Shown: positions 17,697 through 27,816 of the stretch, in pieces
Layout: each line of letters begins with the position of its first letter
Numbering within the stretch: the stretch's first letter is position 1
Assembly: GCF_019837165.1 (NCBI RefSeq)
Contig: NZ_JAGYHC010000001.1
Coordinates: 2,914,001 to 2,978,000, forward strand
Length of the DNA: 64,000 bases
Source of the DNA: Virgibacillus sp. NKC19-3
Lineage (GTDB): Bacteria; Bacillota; Bacilli; Bacillales; Amphibacillaceae
Direction of reading: 5' to 3'
Notes under the pieces: model-generated
What the model was told of the DNA's origin: nothing
What the model saw: the letters and a program-made list of their open reading frames with translations, nothing else
The model's database searches: none
Program-made: the position numbers and the translations under genes

Positions 17697-19244
17697 TCAC
17701 TCAGCCACGTTCTCCACTATCTTCTTCCCCCACACCCGATTTAATATATACGCAAAAGCAAATAACGACACCATACCAATCACTAATGACGCTACGCCGG
17801 ACTCTGTGATTCCTGCAACAAGGAAGGAAATAATGCCACTAATCCCGGCAGTGATCGCATAAGGCAGTTGTGTATTTACATGATCAATCAAATCGCTGGA
17901 CGATCCTGCTGACGAAAGAATCGTTGTATCTGATATCGGTGAACAATGATCCCCAAACACGCCTCCACTAAGTACTGCAGCAATTGCCAAATATATTGAT
18001 AGATCCATCGAGGCTGCAAGTGGCATCGCTATTGGAATCAAGATCGCAAATGTTCCATACGACGTTCCTGTTGTGAATGCTACAATAGCCCCCACAACAA
18101 AAAGCAAGAACGGGATAAACGCTGGTGACGCATTTTGCTCAGCGAAATCAACAATATAGGCAGCTGTTCCAAGTTCCGATGTTACACTTCCAATCGACCA
18201 TGCCAAAGCCAAAATAATATACACTAACATCATGCTTTTGAACCCATTCACATAGATGACCATTGCCTCTTTAAAATGAAACTGTTTTTGCTTCATCCCC
18301 ATACCTAGACCGACAACTCCTGCAACAAAAGCTGCAATCAAAATGGATAGTCCTCCATCCGATTCTCCAATTGCTGTAACAAAGCCATTTTCCGGAAATC
18401 CCCCCGTCCATAAAAACAATGGTGGAATCAACCCGATAAGCACAACAATCGGAACAATCATATTCCGCATTTTCGGTACTGTATTTTCGTCCATTTTCAC
18501 ATCAGTCATTGAATCATCTGCAGGCGGTTCTGCACCATCACGCAATAATTTCCCAGTCGTTCGCGCACGATATTCTGCTTGTGCCATTGGTCCGAAATCC
18601 CATTTCATGAAAATAATAATCGCTACAAGCACTATAGCCAGAATCGAGTAGAAATTAAATGGTATCGTGAAAATATACGCCATATACGCTGAACCGGAAA
18701 TACCAAGCTCCGCAGACTGTGCGCCAATCAGCCCCATTACAAAAACCACCCATGTGGAAACAGGTACCAATAAACACATCGGCGCAGAAGTGGAGTCAAC
18801 AATATACGCCAGTTTTTCCCTGGAAACTCGCATTTTATCCGTAACCGAACGCATCACACTTCCTACTGTTAATGCATTAAAATAATCATCAAAAAAATTA
18901 ATAATACCAAAAAGCATCGTTGAGCTCTGCGCACCTCTAGGTGATTTCACCTTACCTGCAATTGCAGTTGCAATCGCATGAGCTCCACCTGTTTTTTGTA
19001 AAACAGTAATAAGTACACCAAATAATCCACAATAAATTAAAACCGTCGCACTCCACTCATCACCAACGTTCGGGAGGATGAAATCATTAAATACAGCATA
19101 TAATCCCATCAGCGGATTCCATCCATGAAGCATAGTAGCGCCCAACCAAACACCTGCAAACAGTGCCGGGATAACATTTCGGGTCAAAAGGGCCAACACA
19201 ATCGCTATTACTGGCGGTAATAATGAAAGAATTCCAAATTCCAT
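17697..19244 (-). CDS. nhaC: NhaC family Na+/H+ antiporter
   Basis: A 515-residue membrane protein with about twelve helices. The paired motifs GIINFFDDYFNALTVGSVMR (about 110) and SGGVFGDHCSPISDTTILSSAGS (about 430) are typical of the NhaC/ArsB-related antiporters. The GDHCSPISDTT block marks the family. It would exchange sodium, or an organic acid pair as in MleN, for protons. AAAGGAGGTAG precedes the ATG. Substrate pair is inferred. Confidence 0.87.
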   Translation of the reverse strand: MEFGILSLLPPVIAIVLALLTRNVIPALFAGVWLGATMLHGWNPLMGLYAVFNDFILPNVGDEWSATVLIYCGLFGVLITVLQKTGGAHAIATAIAGKVKSPRGAQSSTMLFGIINFFDDYFNALTVGSVMRSVTDKMRVSREKLAYIVDSTSAPMCLLVPVSTWVVFVMGLIGAQSAELGISGSAYMAYIFTIPFNFYSILAIVLVAIIIFMKWDFGPMAQAEYRARTTGKLLRDGAEPPADDSMTDVKMDENTVPKMRNMIVPIVVLIGLIPPLFLWTGGFPENGFVTAIGESDGGLSILIAAFVAGVVGLGMGMKQKQFHFKEAMVIYVNGFKSMMLVYIILALAWSIGSVTSELGTAAYIVDFAEQNASPAFIPFLLFVVGAIVAFTTGTSYGTFAILIPIAMPLAASMDLSIYLAIAAVLSGGVFGDHCSPISDTTILSSAGSSSDLIDHVNTQLPYAITAGISGIISFLVAGITESGVASLVIGMVSLFAFAYILNRVWGKKIVENVAE

Positions 19245-19454
19245 GCGATTCTACCTCCTTTTTTCAAGCTATTTTCAAATGTCGGTTCCCCCTCTCATTG
19301 TTATTTTATAGAACTTTTCCACTATAACAAATATACGAATAAGGCTATTAAATTATGTTCCTATACAGAAAATTTCCTACTGATGATTCACTTCTGATTT
19401 TCATCGCCCTTTATGATAAAATATATACACAACACATATATAAAGGAGCACAAC

Positions 19455-20240
19455 ATGACCTACAAAGTACTATTTCTCGATATTGATGGAACCATTCTAA
19501 AACCTGACCATACGTATACGGATTCAACTAAGAATGCTATTTTACAGGCCCAACGCCAGAACATGGAAGTTTTTATATGTACAGGAAGACCGCTTCATGA
19601 AGTAGAAAACCTTGCTAAAGAGCTAAACGTAGAATCACTCATTGGCTATAACGGGGCATATGCCGTTTATCAAAATGAGGCCATTATTCATGAACCGTTA
19701 GACATAAACCTAGTTCATCAATTTATACAAATCGCAAATGAACACGGGTCTGAAATCGTGCTGTATACCAGTAACAAAAATTACTTTACATCCTTAGACA
19801 GCTCGGCGGTCCAACAGTTCAATAAGGTATTTCAGTTAACAAAAAATGATGTATACACAAGTAACGTAGCAGATCCAATTATCGGTGCTACCGTGATAAA
19901 TGTTGATACTGAAGAAGCCACGCTGTATAAATTGGAGCCATATCTCAGGCTTTCAGAAGTGAATATTGAGGGAGCACCTCAGTCTTATGATATCATCCGG
20001 GAAAATGTGAACAAGGGGGAAGCGGTGAAAACGATCCTTAAACGGCTGAACATCTCGAAAGAACAAGCTATTGCCTTCGGAGACGGTATGAATGACAAAG
20101 AAATGCTGCAGGCTGTCGGTGAAGGTTTTGCAATGGAAAATGCACATCCAGACCTTTTTACCTATGCCAACCACACAACAACTTCTGTAGCTGATTCTGG
20201 GATCTATAATGGGTTAAAGAAGTTAGGGGTGGTTGACTAA
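19455..20240 (+). CDS. Cof-type HAD family phosphatase
   Basis: A 261-residue haloacid dehalogenase. Motif I is LDIDGTIL (nucleophile Asp near residue 8), motif II ICTGRP, the Lys motif lies near NVNKGEAVK, and motif IV is FGDGMNDKEML. The C2-type cap between makes it a Cof/YidA-like sugar-phosphate or flavin-phosphate phosphatase. AAAGGAG is six bases before the ATG at 19455; an in-frame upstream codon has no ribosome binding site. The exact substrate is not predictable. Confidence 0.92.
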   Translation: MTYKVLFLDIDGTILKPDHTYTDSTKNAILQAQRQNMEVFICTGRPLHEVENLAKELNVESLIGYNGAYAVYQNEAIIHEPLDINLVHQFIQIANEHGSEIVLYTSNKNYFTSLDSSAVQQFNKVFQLTKNDVYTSNVADPIIGATVINVDTEEATLYKLEPYLRLSEVNIEGAPQSYDIIRENVNKGEAVKTILKRLNISKEQAIAFGDGMNDKEMLQAVGEGFAMENAHPDLFTYANHTTTSVADSGIYNGLKKLGVVD

Positions 20241-20242
20241 TG

Positions 20243-20290
20243 GATTAAAAAAAAGCTAAGCCACTTTAAGCAGTGCTTAGCTTTTTTACA
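20243..20290 (+). terminator. Terminator after the Cof phosphatase gene
   Basis: AAAAGCTAAGC pairs with GCTTAGCTTTTTT around about 13 bases, followed by a T run. The 210 bases beyond, to the chromate transporter gene, hold nothing recognisable. Confidence 0.82.
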
Positions 20291-20504
20291 TAGACCCTTT
20301 TCGTAAGTTTTTTAGATAGTGCTACTTTTATCCTTCGCTAGAATAACAAACGTATACCAGTCCGTCTATCTGTATTGCTCTTATAAATGGGGGCGGTGGG
20401 ACGAACTTTAATACAGCTTATACGTTACTAATCGGACGCCCTGAGCCTTTGTGCTTACCCAATTTTTTTAGAAAATATCCTTCATTTTAGATACCTTAAG
20501 TCCG

Positions 20505-21035
20505 CTATAGAAGAAGGCCACCATAGATAAATGCCCCAATAATCACAAATGCCGGATGCAATTTCACGCGTTCCAACAATAAATAACTTGCAACAATGAT
20601 AATTCCCGTTTGCCAGAATCCAATATCAACGTAGGATTCCTTAAAAAAATTCCATGCCATCACACCGAGTAATATAGCTATCACCGGGCGGACATATAAC
20701 GTCAGTCGCTTTACTTTTGGGGACTCCTTATATTTCAATAGAAAACCAAATAATAAAATCATAATAATGAGCGAAGGAGCAACTGCCGCAAAAACACCAA
20801 CAAACGCACCGAACACGCCGCCTACGTCATAGCCAATATAGCCGGCCATTTTCGTTGCAATGGGACCTGGTAATGAATTCCCAAGAGCCAAAACCTCACT
20901 GAATTCTTGTACTGTCATCCAACCATACCGATCGACAACTTCATTCTCTACCAGTGGAATCGATGCTGGACCGCCGCCATAACCAAGTATTCCGGGAACA
21001 AAAAACGCGACAAAAATCTCCCAATATATCATCAT
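20505..21035 (-). CDS. Half-size chromate transporter, second subunit
   Basis: A 176-residue CHR protein with five or six helices and the family motif GYGGGPASIPLVENEVV near residue 20 and LALGNSLPGPIATKMAGYIGYDVGG near residue 50. Short CHR proteins work as pairs of unlike subunits; its partner gene lies just upstream with a four-base ATGA overlap. The pair may export chromate or another oxyanion. The corresponding pair in B. subtilis is YwrA/YwrB, also next to YwrD. Confidence 0.9.
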   Translation of the reverse strand: MMIYWEIFVAFFVPGILGYGGGPASIPLVENEVVDRYGWMTVQEFSEVLALGNSLPGPIATKMAGYIGYDVGGVFGAFVGVFAAVAPSLIIMILLFGFLLKYKESPKVKRLTLYVRPVIAILLGVMAWNFFKESYVDIGFWQTGIIIVASYLLLERVKLHPAFVIIGAFIYGGLLL

Positions 21036-21607
21036 GGTGAATCACCTTCTCTGCTTCCATCATCATGCTTGGATTTATCTTTTTGAACCAGGGCAAAGAC
21101 AAGCAGCACCCCAATTACGATCCCAGGGTGAACATTCAGAAACTGAAGGAGTGCAAAAATAATCACACTCATTATTCCTGTCTTGATCCAGCCCATCCCG
21201 CCAATAGCTTTTTCAATAAATTGCCATGTCAGTACTGCCAACATAACACCAACAACTGGGATAACAGCAGCAGTCATCCCTTGCACCCAATCGAAATCTT
21301 TAACGGACGATAAAGACGTTAGTAGCACAATCATTAAAATTACTGTCGGTACAATTGTTGCCAGAACAGCATTTATCATTCCCCATATGCCTCTCACACG
21401 GTAACCGACATAGCCGGGTAATTTCGTAGCGATAGGACCTGGTAACGTATTTCCCAGGGCTAATAAATCACCAAATTCATCCGCCGTCATCCATTTATAT
21501 TTGTCTACAACTTCCTTATGAATTAATGGAATCGAACCTGGCCCTCCGCCATAACCAAGCATTCCTACCCGAAAGAAAGCTATAAAAATATTCCAGTGTG
21601 TTCGCAT
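21032..21607 (-). CDS. Half-size chromate transporter, first subunit
   Basis: A 191-residue CHR-domain membrane protein, related to the following gene (GYGGGPGSIPLIHKEVV and LALGNTLPGPIATKLPGYVGY). The tail is charged (KDKSKHDDGSREGDSP). It is translationally coupled to the second subunit and 27 bases downstream of the gamma-glutamyltransferase gene. The three probably form one operon. Confidence 0.9.
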   Translation of the reverse strand: MRTHWNIFIAFFRVGMLGYGGGPGSIPLIHKEVVDKYKWMTADEFGDLLALGNTLPGPIATKLPGYVGYRVRGIWGMINAVLATIVPTVILMIVLLTSLSSVKDFDWVQGMTAAVIPVVGVMLAVLTWQFIEKAIGGMGWIKTGIMSVIIFALLQFLNVHPGIVIGVLLVFALVQKDKSKHDDGSREGDSP

Positions 21608-21634
21608 ATCCTCACAAATCCTTTACGTAAATAA

Positions 21635-23248
21635 TTACCATGACGCAATTGCACCATCTGTGCGAGATTCCGTACCACCTACTAATACACCAGTATCAGG
21701 GTCACGCCAAATGATTTGCCCACGACCAAAACCAGTCGAGTCCAGTTGTATTTTAATATCATGCCCTTTATCTGCTAGTTCTTGTGCAATATGATGAGGG
21801 AATCGATGTTCTAATTCGACAGTTTTATCCTTATCCCATCGCCAGCGCGGTGCATCCAATGTAGCTTGAGGGTTTAAACCAAAATCGATTGTATTCATCA
21901 CAATTTGCAGATGTCCTTGTGGATGCATTAATCCTCCCATAACACTGAACGGACCGATAGGTTCCTCTCCTTTTGTCAAAAACCCAGGGATAATCGTATG
22001 AAATGTTCGCTTTCCACCGTCTAATGCATTAACATGATTCGGATCCAACGAAAAATCATGCCCCCGATTTTGCATGGCTATTCCGGTTCCCGGAATCACG
22101 ATACCAGAACCGAATCCCATGTAATTACTCTGTTTAAATGAAACCATATTTCCTTCATTATCCGCGGTAGCTAAATAAACTGTACCACTATCTGATGGAT
22201 CACCCGCCTCAGGGGTTAGAGCTTCCTCAGTAATAAGCGCTCTTCGCTTTTCTGCATAGGCGTCGCTTAACATTTGCTTTGATGTATATTTCATGTGTTG
22301 CTCTTCTGTCACATACTTGAATCCATCAACAAATGCCAATTTCATAGCTTCGATTTGTTTATGATATGTATCTGTTGATTCTTTTTCTTTAAAATCGAAT
22401 CCTCGCAGAATATTTAGTGCTTGTAATGCAACAATCCCTTGTCCATTTGGAGGAATTTCCCATACATCATAGCCACGGTAATTAACCTTAATCGGCTTAA
22501 CCCATTCTGCCTTATGCTCCGCTAAATCTTCCTTTGTTAAAAATCCGCCATTTTCCTGGGAATAAGCAGCGATTTTCTCCGCCAGATCCCCACGATAAAA
22601 AGACTCTGCTCCCGTATCAGCAATGGATTGCAATGTTTTTGCATGATCGGGTGATGTCCAAATCTCTCCAACTCTTGGAGCTCGGCCATTCGGCGTAAAC
22701 GTTTGGAACCAACTTTCGAAAACCTTATCAGTTAGATTCACTTTAAATTTTTGATATGCCTTCTTCCAAAGTTTCCCTAAAGTAGGGGATACCGGAAACC
22801 CTTCAGATGCGTAATCAATTGCTGGCTGCAACACTTCCTGTAATGATAGTTTACCAAATTCATTTGATAACGCTGCCCACGCACTGGGTGCGCCAGGAAC
22901 AGTTACTGGAAACCAGCCGTATGTCGGCATTTTATCGTGTCCAGCTTCTTTTATGGCATCAATGGAAATGTTTTTAGGTGATCTACCGCTAGCATTCAGT
23001 CCATGCAACTTGCCCTTTGTCCATACCAGAGCAAATGCATCACTACCGATACCATTTCCAGTCGGCTCCACTACTGTCAGACAAGCAGCAGTAGCAATCG
23101 CCGCGTCAATGGCATTTCCACCTTTTTTCAAAATATCCAGCCCTGCCTGTGCAGCAAGTGGCTGCGATGTTGCAACCATCCCATTCTTCGCATATGTAGC
23201 ATTTCTTGTAGCTGGATAAGGATGAGTTTGATTAGTAAAACTGTTCAT
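21635..23248 (-). CDS. ywrD: Gamma-glutamyltransferase family hydrolase (YwrD-like)
   Basis: A 537-residue N-terminal nucleophile hydrolase without a signal peptide. The precursor would cut itself before the Thr in SGTVYLATADNEGNMVSF, giving large and small subunits. N-terminal GMVATSQPLAAQAGLDILKKGGNAIDAA and C-terminal HPQGHLQIV and ESRTDGA are family blocks. The gamma-glutamyl substrate is unknown; family members act on glutathione or on acyl-amino compounds. The neighbourhood with two chromate transporter halves is the same as around B. subtilis ywrD, where the genes are also linked. Confidence 0.88.
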   Translation of the reverse strand: MNSFTNQTHPYPATRNATYAKNGMVATSQPLAAQAGLDILKKGGNAIDAAIATAACLTVVEPTGNGIGSDAFALVWTKGKLHGLNASGRSPKNISIDAIKEAGHDKMPTYGWFPVTVPGAPSAWAALSNEFGKLSLQEVLQPAIDYASEGFPVSPTLGKLWKKAYQKFKVNLTDKVFESWFQTFTPNGRAPRVGEIWTSPDHAKTLQSIADTGAESFYRGDLAEKIAAYSQENGGFLTKEDLAEHKAEWVKPIKVNYRGYDVWEIPPNGQGIVALQALNILRGFDFKEKESTDTYHKQIEAMKLAFVDGFKYVTEEQHMKYTSKQMLSDAYAEKRRALITEEALTPEAGDPSDSGTVYLATADNEGNMVSFKQSNYMGFGSGIVIPGTGIAMQNRGHDFSLDPNHVNALDGGKRTFHTIIPGFLTKGEEPIGPFSVMGGLMHPQGHLQIVMNTIDFGLNPQATLDAPRWRWDKDKTVELEHRFPHHIAQELADKGHDIKIQLDSTGFGRGQIIWRDPDTGVLVGGTESRTDGAIASW

Positions 23249-23423
23249 ACATTGACACTCCTATGCTATAAAATAGTTCAGAAATATATAATATATTACG
23301 GAATAATAATGGGTTTGTCAATACAAAAATAAAGAATAGATATTATTACACTTTCACTTTATAAAGGAATTTCTATAAATACCGTTATATTGTATTACTC
23401 TATATAAAAACGCATTCTGATAA

Positions 23424-23479
23424 GAATTAAAAATGCTGCTGATCACGAAGCATTCTACATACCCGTCATTCAGCAGCAC
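23424..23479 (-). terminator. Terminator of the permease operon
   Basis: On the minus strand TGCTGCTGA and TCAGCAGCA enclose about 27 bases and are followed by TTTTTAATTC. It ends the allH-permease unit. Confidence 0.75.
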
Positions 23480-23509
23480 TCCTTATGGGGAAATGCTTCA
23501 TCTATAACT

Positions 23510-24817
23510 CTATTTACTTACACCATACCGATCCCAATGAAATAAATTTTCCAATAGAAGCGCCAGCGTAACTCCCACGATTAATCCATTACTAAATAGT
23601 GGACGAATAATACTAGGGATCGTTTCAAAATAACTTGCAGGCATTGTCATAATAATTAATCCTGTAAAAAGTGGCACTGCGGAACGATAGACATTTATTG
23701 TATTAAAGTTAACTTGGTTAAAGAAGTTCAAGGAGGAATTCAGTAACATTACGTATGAAACAAACAACACGGCGCTACCAACGCTCAATGGTAATTGAGA
23801 GAAAAAATTCCCTAAAGGTGGGATAAGTCCGATTACCAAAAACATAAAACCACCTAAAATAAAGGGCATTCTTTTGATAATGCCAGTTTGATTAAGAAAT
23901 CCAATCGATGACACATAAGGTGAATATGGAACGAGTCCAAGAAACCCTGAAATGCCGGTTATAATACCTGTAATCGTAAAGGACGCACGATACTGCTTAT
24001 TAGTTGTTACCATGTTATATATACTGTCCGTTCCTCTTAAAGCTCCAAACGTATTAGCAGTATTTAATAACCCAGTAAGAACAATGGTTATAATTATTCC
24101 GATATTCCAGAAAGGCTCCCCTAAAGGAAATAATTGTATGCTTAAAGTAGCACGGCCTCCAGTTGAAGGACTGGCTCCAAATATCAATACATAAGCAATC
24201 CAACCAATGATAATACCGATAAGCAAACTATATTGCCGAATGCTCGGTTTCGCTTTAACACTAATGATAATGACACCAATGACAATAATAATGGACAACA
24301 TGGATTCGGCAATATCAATGCTCCCATCCTGGGCAGCATTTCCAAAAGGAATCCCGAGCATCCCTTTCATAAAAATTCCAACCAATTGAGCACCGAATAA
24401 AAACATAAATACGCCCATAACAGCTGGATTAAATAATTTTGCAAGATGTGGCCCAAGTCCAGTTAACCCAATGAGGACGGTAATAATTCCTGAAATGATG
24501 ATACCTACAGTTATACTGCCTCCTAGTTCTGATAACGGCATACCTTGTGCAATAGCTGTATTTACAAGAGTTAAAATAACCCCCCACCACAGACCGGATT
24601 GGCCTTCCAAGAGCGCACGTTGATGTCCTATTAACGCCTGGATCATGCATGCAATCCCAGTTAAAATAAATGAAAGTTGAAGCAATGCCACAATTCTTTC
24701 CTGCGGCAGTTCAAATGCAGCTCCAACTGTAATAGGAATAACAACAATGTTTGTAAAAATAAAAAAGAGCCATTGTAAGCCCGATAACCAGTTACTTGAT
24801 TTTAATAATTCTTTCAT
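23510..24817 (-). CDS. NCS2 family purine/xanthine permease (YbbY-like)
   Basis: A 435-residue carrier with about twelve to fourteen helices in the NCS2 fold. Visible blocks are QALIGHQRALLEGQSGLWWG (near 60), LFNPAVMGVFMFLFGAQLVG and GLVPYSPYVSSIGFLNQTG in the second half. The layout is like E. coli YbbY, found in the allantoin regulon there. Xanthine, urate or allantoin are candidate substrates. It lies 47 bases after the allH gene in the same direction and opposite pucR, so PucR control is likely. Confidence 0.82.
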   Translation of the reverse strand: MKELLKSSNWLSGLQWLFFIFTNIVVIPITVGAAFELPQERIVALLQLSFILTGIACMIQALIGHQRALLEGQSGLWWGVILTLVNTAIAQGMPLSELGGSITVGIIISGIITVLIGLTGLGPHLAKLFNPAVMGVFMFLFGAQLVGIFMKGMLGIPFGNAAQDGSIDIAESMLSIIIVIGVIIISVKAKPSIRQYSLLIGIIIGWIAYVLIFGASPSTGGRATLSIQLFPLGEPFWNIGIIITIVLTGLLNTANTFGALRGTDSIYNMVTTNKQYRASFTITGIITGISGFLGLVPYSPYVSSIGFLNQTGIIKRMPFILGGFMFLVIGLIPPLGNFFSQLPLSVGSAVLFVSYVMLLNSSLNFFNQVNFNTINVYRSAVPLFTGLIIMTMPASYFETIPSIIRPLFSNGLIVGVTLALLLENLFHWDRYGVSK

Positions 24818-24864
24818 TGTTCCACCAGCCTTTTATAGTTCCAATCCATGTCTATTTTACAACA

Positions 24865-25785
24865 TTAATCACATAAAAAGGGTTCGTAAATTACTGCTTT
24901 TATTCCCAACAACATACCAAGCAGTGTATCTGTACCAGATGTATGTCCAAACCCGGCTACCTTCTCCAACGCCGTTATAAAATTACTATTTTCTAAATCA
25001 AGCAGCTGTTGGCTTAACTGTTTAATATGCGAATGAAAATTGTTCCTAGTTGCATACAGCAAATACTCATATCCAATTTGTGTGGTTCGCTGCTTTCCTT
25101 TTCGTAATAAGTAAAACTCCAACTGAGTAAGAAAAGATTTATTTATCCCACCAAGATTTGATAGAATAGCACATACTCCAATTATCATATCATCTCCACT
25201 CGGAGTTAGGCCACGCCCTCTTCCAACCCAATAATCAAACACAGAATCAGTGTCCATGGATCCGTTTCCTTGAACTAAAGCTACTACATTTTTCATGTTC
25301 GTTAAAATAGGTTGGTTACTGTAGACTATCGATGAAGATGACAAATAGTCCCTCAGTATATCTTTCTCCTCATGAGATTGCGCCAATCCTGTTTGCCACG
25401 CTTTTCGTTCTAGAAACGATACAATATATTCAGCATTCGTTTTTAGAATGGAAAGTTTAAATGGAGAACTAATGAGCTTATTGTCTGATACTTGAGCCTG
25501 CTCCAATTTAAGCGACATTGCACTGGTAAAGAAAAATAGCCGATTATCACACCTATTCCAATGCACGTACTGCCCTAAACTTATTTGTTGTATCAATTGT
25601 CGTACATCGAACCGATCCACCCCTATACCAAAAGGGGCTATCCCATTTTCAAGTGCTCCAATATGCACAATCTTATCACCAAATAGTAAATTAAAACTAT
25701 TGGTAAAGATACTGTGGGTTATGCCTTTAGGATTTTCACGGAGAATACGATCCACTTCGATACCTAAAAGACTAGCTGTCCCCAT
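24865..25785 (-). CDS. allH: DUF2877 protein, oxamate carbamoyltransferase subunit AllH
   Basis: A 306-residue protein of the DUF2877 family. The conserved GRGRGLTPSGDDMIIG near residue 195 and GHTSGTDTLLGMLLG near residue 285 are diagnostic. In E. coli the homologue YlbF (AllH), with FdrA (AllF) and YlbE (AllG), forms the enzyme that splits oxalurate with phosphate to oxamate and carbamoyl phosphate. Here allF and allG lie about 31 kb away at 55.4-58.4 kb, and allH is paired with a purine-type permease and the divergent pucR gene. GAGGTGG precedes the ATG. Family assignment is sure; the role follows from the E. coli work. Confidence 0.85.
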   Translation of the reverse strand: MGTASLLGIEVDRILRENPKGITHSIFTNSFNLLFGDKIVHIGALENGIAPFGIGVDRFDVRQLIQQISLGQYVHWNRCDNRLFFFTSAMSLKLEQAQVSDNKLISSPFKLSILKTNAEYIVSFLERKAWQTGLAQSHEEKDILRDYLSSSSIVYSNQPILTNMKNVVALVQGNGSMDTDSVFDYWVGRGRGLTPSGDDMIIGVCAILSNLGGINKSFLTQLEFYLLRKGKQRTTQIGYEYLLYATRNNFHSHIKQLSQQLLDLENSNFITALEKVAGFGHTSGTDTLLGMLLGIKAVIYEPFLCD

Positions 25786-26027
25786 ATTCCACCTCTTACC
25801 ACGAAGAATCTTTTAAAGAAGACGCCTATTCATCGAATAGTGCATACAACCTAAAACCAGGTTATTCCATCACCATACCATTATTTTAATAGGCCGACTG
25901 TATAAAGTCATTGTTTAAAATGAATAAAATTAGCAATATTTTTTGTTTACTTTTCACTTGAAACATATTATAGTAAAAATAAGCCTTTCCGTATAACTGC
26001 TAATACTTATACAAACGAGGGATATGT
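25786..26027. promoter_or_regulatory. Divergent control region between allH and pucR
   Basis: For pucR a promoter can be drawn as TTTACT-17-TATAGT or TTGTTT-17-TATTAT around 25935-25975. No clear WWWCNTTGGTTAA-type PucR box is seen. No good minus-strand promoter was identified. Confidence 0.45.
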
Positions 26028-27671
26028 ATGAAGACATTAAACAATTTATTTATCATAGAAGGTATGAAAGATTGTACTGTTCTCGCGGGCCATAGAGGTT
26101 TAACCCGCAATGTTGAATCTGTTAACATATCAGACGCCCCTGACATCATCCAGTTCTTAGAGAAAAACCATCTACTGCTTACAACTGGGTACGGTTTTAA
26201 AGATGATATACAAAAGTTTTGTGAACTAATTGAACAAATGCATGCCCTTAATTGTACAGGAATTGTCATTAAAATAGACCGATTTTTGCAAACTTTGCCG
26301 GAAGATGTAAAGTTACTTGCCGATGAATTAGCTTTTCCAATTATTGATTTACCTATAGAACACGCACTAGGCAATGTCTCTCGTTATATCTTAAATTATT
26401 TAAATGATCATGAAGCGGAGCAGTTATATTACGCGCTACATGTTCAAAAAGAGTTTTCAGAGATGATGATTAAAGATTATAGTTTGCCTGCACTTATACA
26501 ACAATTAGGTTATTTTGTTGATCGGCCAGCCATTTTATTAAATCATAGAGGAGAAAGTATTGCCCGTAGTCATGATTTTCGTAAAGATTCTATGAAAATA
26601 GTAGAGCAGGAGATTAGACAAAAGGTGAAAGAAGATCTTAAAAACGCACGTGCCGGAGCCACTTTTACAATTCCGTCGAAAGTATATCAGTCTACTACAA
26701 CTTTTCCTGTTAAAACGAAACGGCAATATCCCAGCATGCTCGTTATCCTAGATTCTTTAACCTTACCCTACCCCTCTTCACAGATGGCTATTGAGCAAGC
26801 AGGCAACGTTATATCATTTACCATGATTAAACAGCAAGCTATTGATGAAAATTCGAGATTATTAAAAAATAACTTTTTTGCTGATTTAATTGAAAATAGA
26901 ATTCATTCGGAGGAGGAAATTTTAAGCCGCGGAAATTATTATGGGCTAAAAACAGATGTGGATAATACCTGTATTATTTGCTCGCTGGACACAACAGGGG
27001 ATAATTATGAAACACTGCAATTACGTGAAAAAAAATTCGGAGAACAACATAATACAATCTATGATCAATTAGAAGATGAAATCATAAACGAGGATATGGA
27101 CGCAATCTTATTTACAAAAGAAAAATACTTTGTCATATTGTTACCCTCTTATAATGATTATGACAACGAAATTAAAAGGATTACCCGATTTCTCGAAAGC
27201 ACGCAGAAAAAAATTCAAGGAGATTTTTCCGTTTCGTTTGGCATAAGTAACCCTATCCACACATTTTCAGATATTCCAACAGCCTATCAAGAAGCTGTAG
27301 AAGCAATAATGACTGGGTATGCAGCAAACAAGTCCGGGTTTATTAATTTTTATAAATCAAAAGAAGTGGAAGAGTTATTGAAAACGCTCCCTGAAAAGGA
27401 TTTAAAATCATTATACGAAGATACGCTTAAATCCCTTGCCTACCCTAAAACAAAAGAAGATGTGGAATTAATAAAAACAATAGAGGTATACTTAGAATGC
27501 CAATGTGAAATAACAGAAACATCTAGAAGATTATACGTTCATAGAAATACGGTCAAATACCGAATTAAAAAATTAGAAGAAATGCTAAGCTGCTCATTTC
27601 GTGATCCTACAGATTCCCTAAGAATTCGTGTTGCTTTAGTAATTGGGTCTATTCTTGAAGAAAATAAGTAA
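26028..27671 (+). CDS. pucR: PucR family transcriptional regulator
   Basis: A 547-residue regulator. The N-terminal PucR domain (about residues 5-120, ESVNISDAPDIIQFLEKNHLLLTTGYGF) is followed by a GGDEF-like middle and the C-terminal CdaR-type helix-turn-helix (CEITETSRRLYVHRNTVKYRIKKLEEML, about 500-530). B. subtilis PucR controls ureide and purine catabolic genes and responds to allantoin pathway compounds. The position opposite allH and a purine-type permease, in a window full of all/puc genes, supports the same role. GAGGGAT precedes the ATG. Confidence 0.93.
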   Translation: MKTLNNLFIIEGMKDCTVLAGHRGLTRNVESVNISDAPDIIQFLEKNHLLLTTGYGFKDDIQKFCELIEQMHALNCTGIVIKIDRFLQTLPEDVKLLADELAFPIIDLPIEHALGNVSRYILNYLNDHEAEQLYYALHVQKEFSEMMIKDYSLPALIQQLGYFVDRPAILLNHRGESIARSHDFRKDSMKIVEQEIRQKVKEDLKNARAGATFTIPSKVYQSTTTFPVKTKRQYPSMLVILDSLTLPYPSSQMAIEQAGNVISFTMIKQQAIDENSRLLKNNFFADLIENRIHSEEEILSRGNYYGLKTDVDNTCIICSLDTTGDNYETLQLREKKFGEQHNTIYDQLEDEIINEDMDAILFTKEKYFVILLPSYNDYDNEIKRITRFLESTQKKIQGDFSVSFGISNPIHTFSDIPTAYQEAVEAIMTGYAANKSGFINFYKSKEVEELLKTLPEKDLKSLYEDTLKSLAYPKTKEDVELIKTIEVYLECQCEITETSRRLYVHRNTVKYRIKKLEEMLSCSFRDPTDSLRIRVALVIGSILEENK

Positions 27672-27715
27672 AAAACGATTACACTGTCTGCTTCAGATAG
27701 TATAATCGTTTTATT
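27668..27715 (+). terminator. Terminator after pucR
   Basis: AAAACGATTA and TAATCGTTTTATTT enclose an inner stem around CTTC. T-rich tail on the plus strand. Confidence 0.75.
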
Positions 27716-27816
27716 TATTCGTTCCAACTCGACCTGTGGATTGTCTAACTACATAATTATTTCGCTGCACTCCCCTCTTTAAGCATATAAATATGATCAA
27801 AAGGTGGTAAGGTACT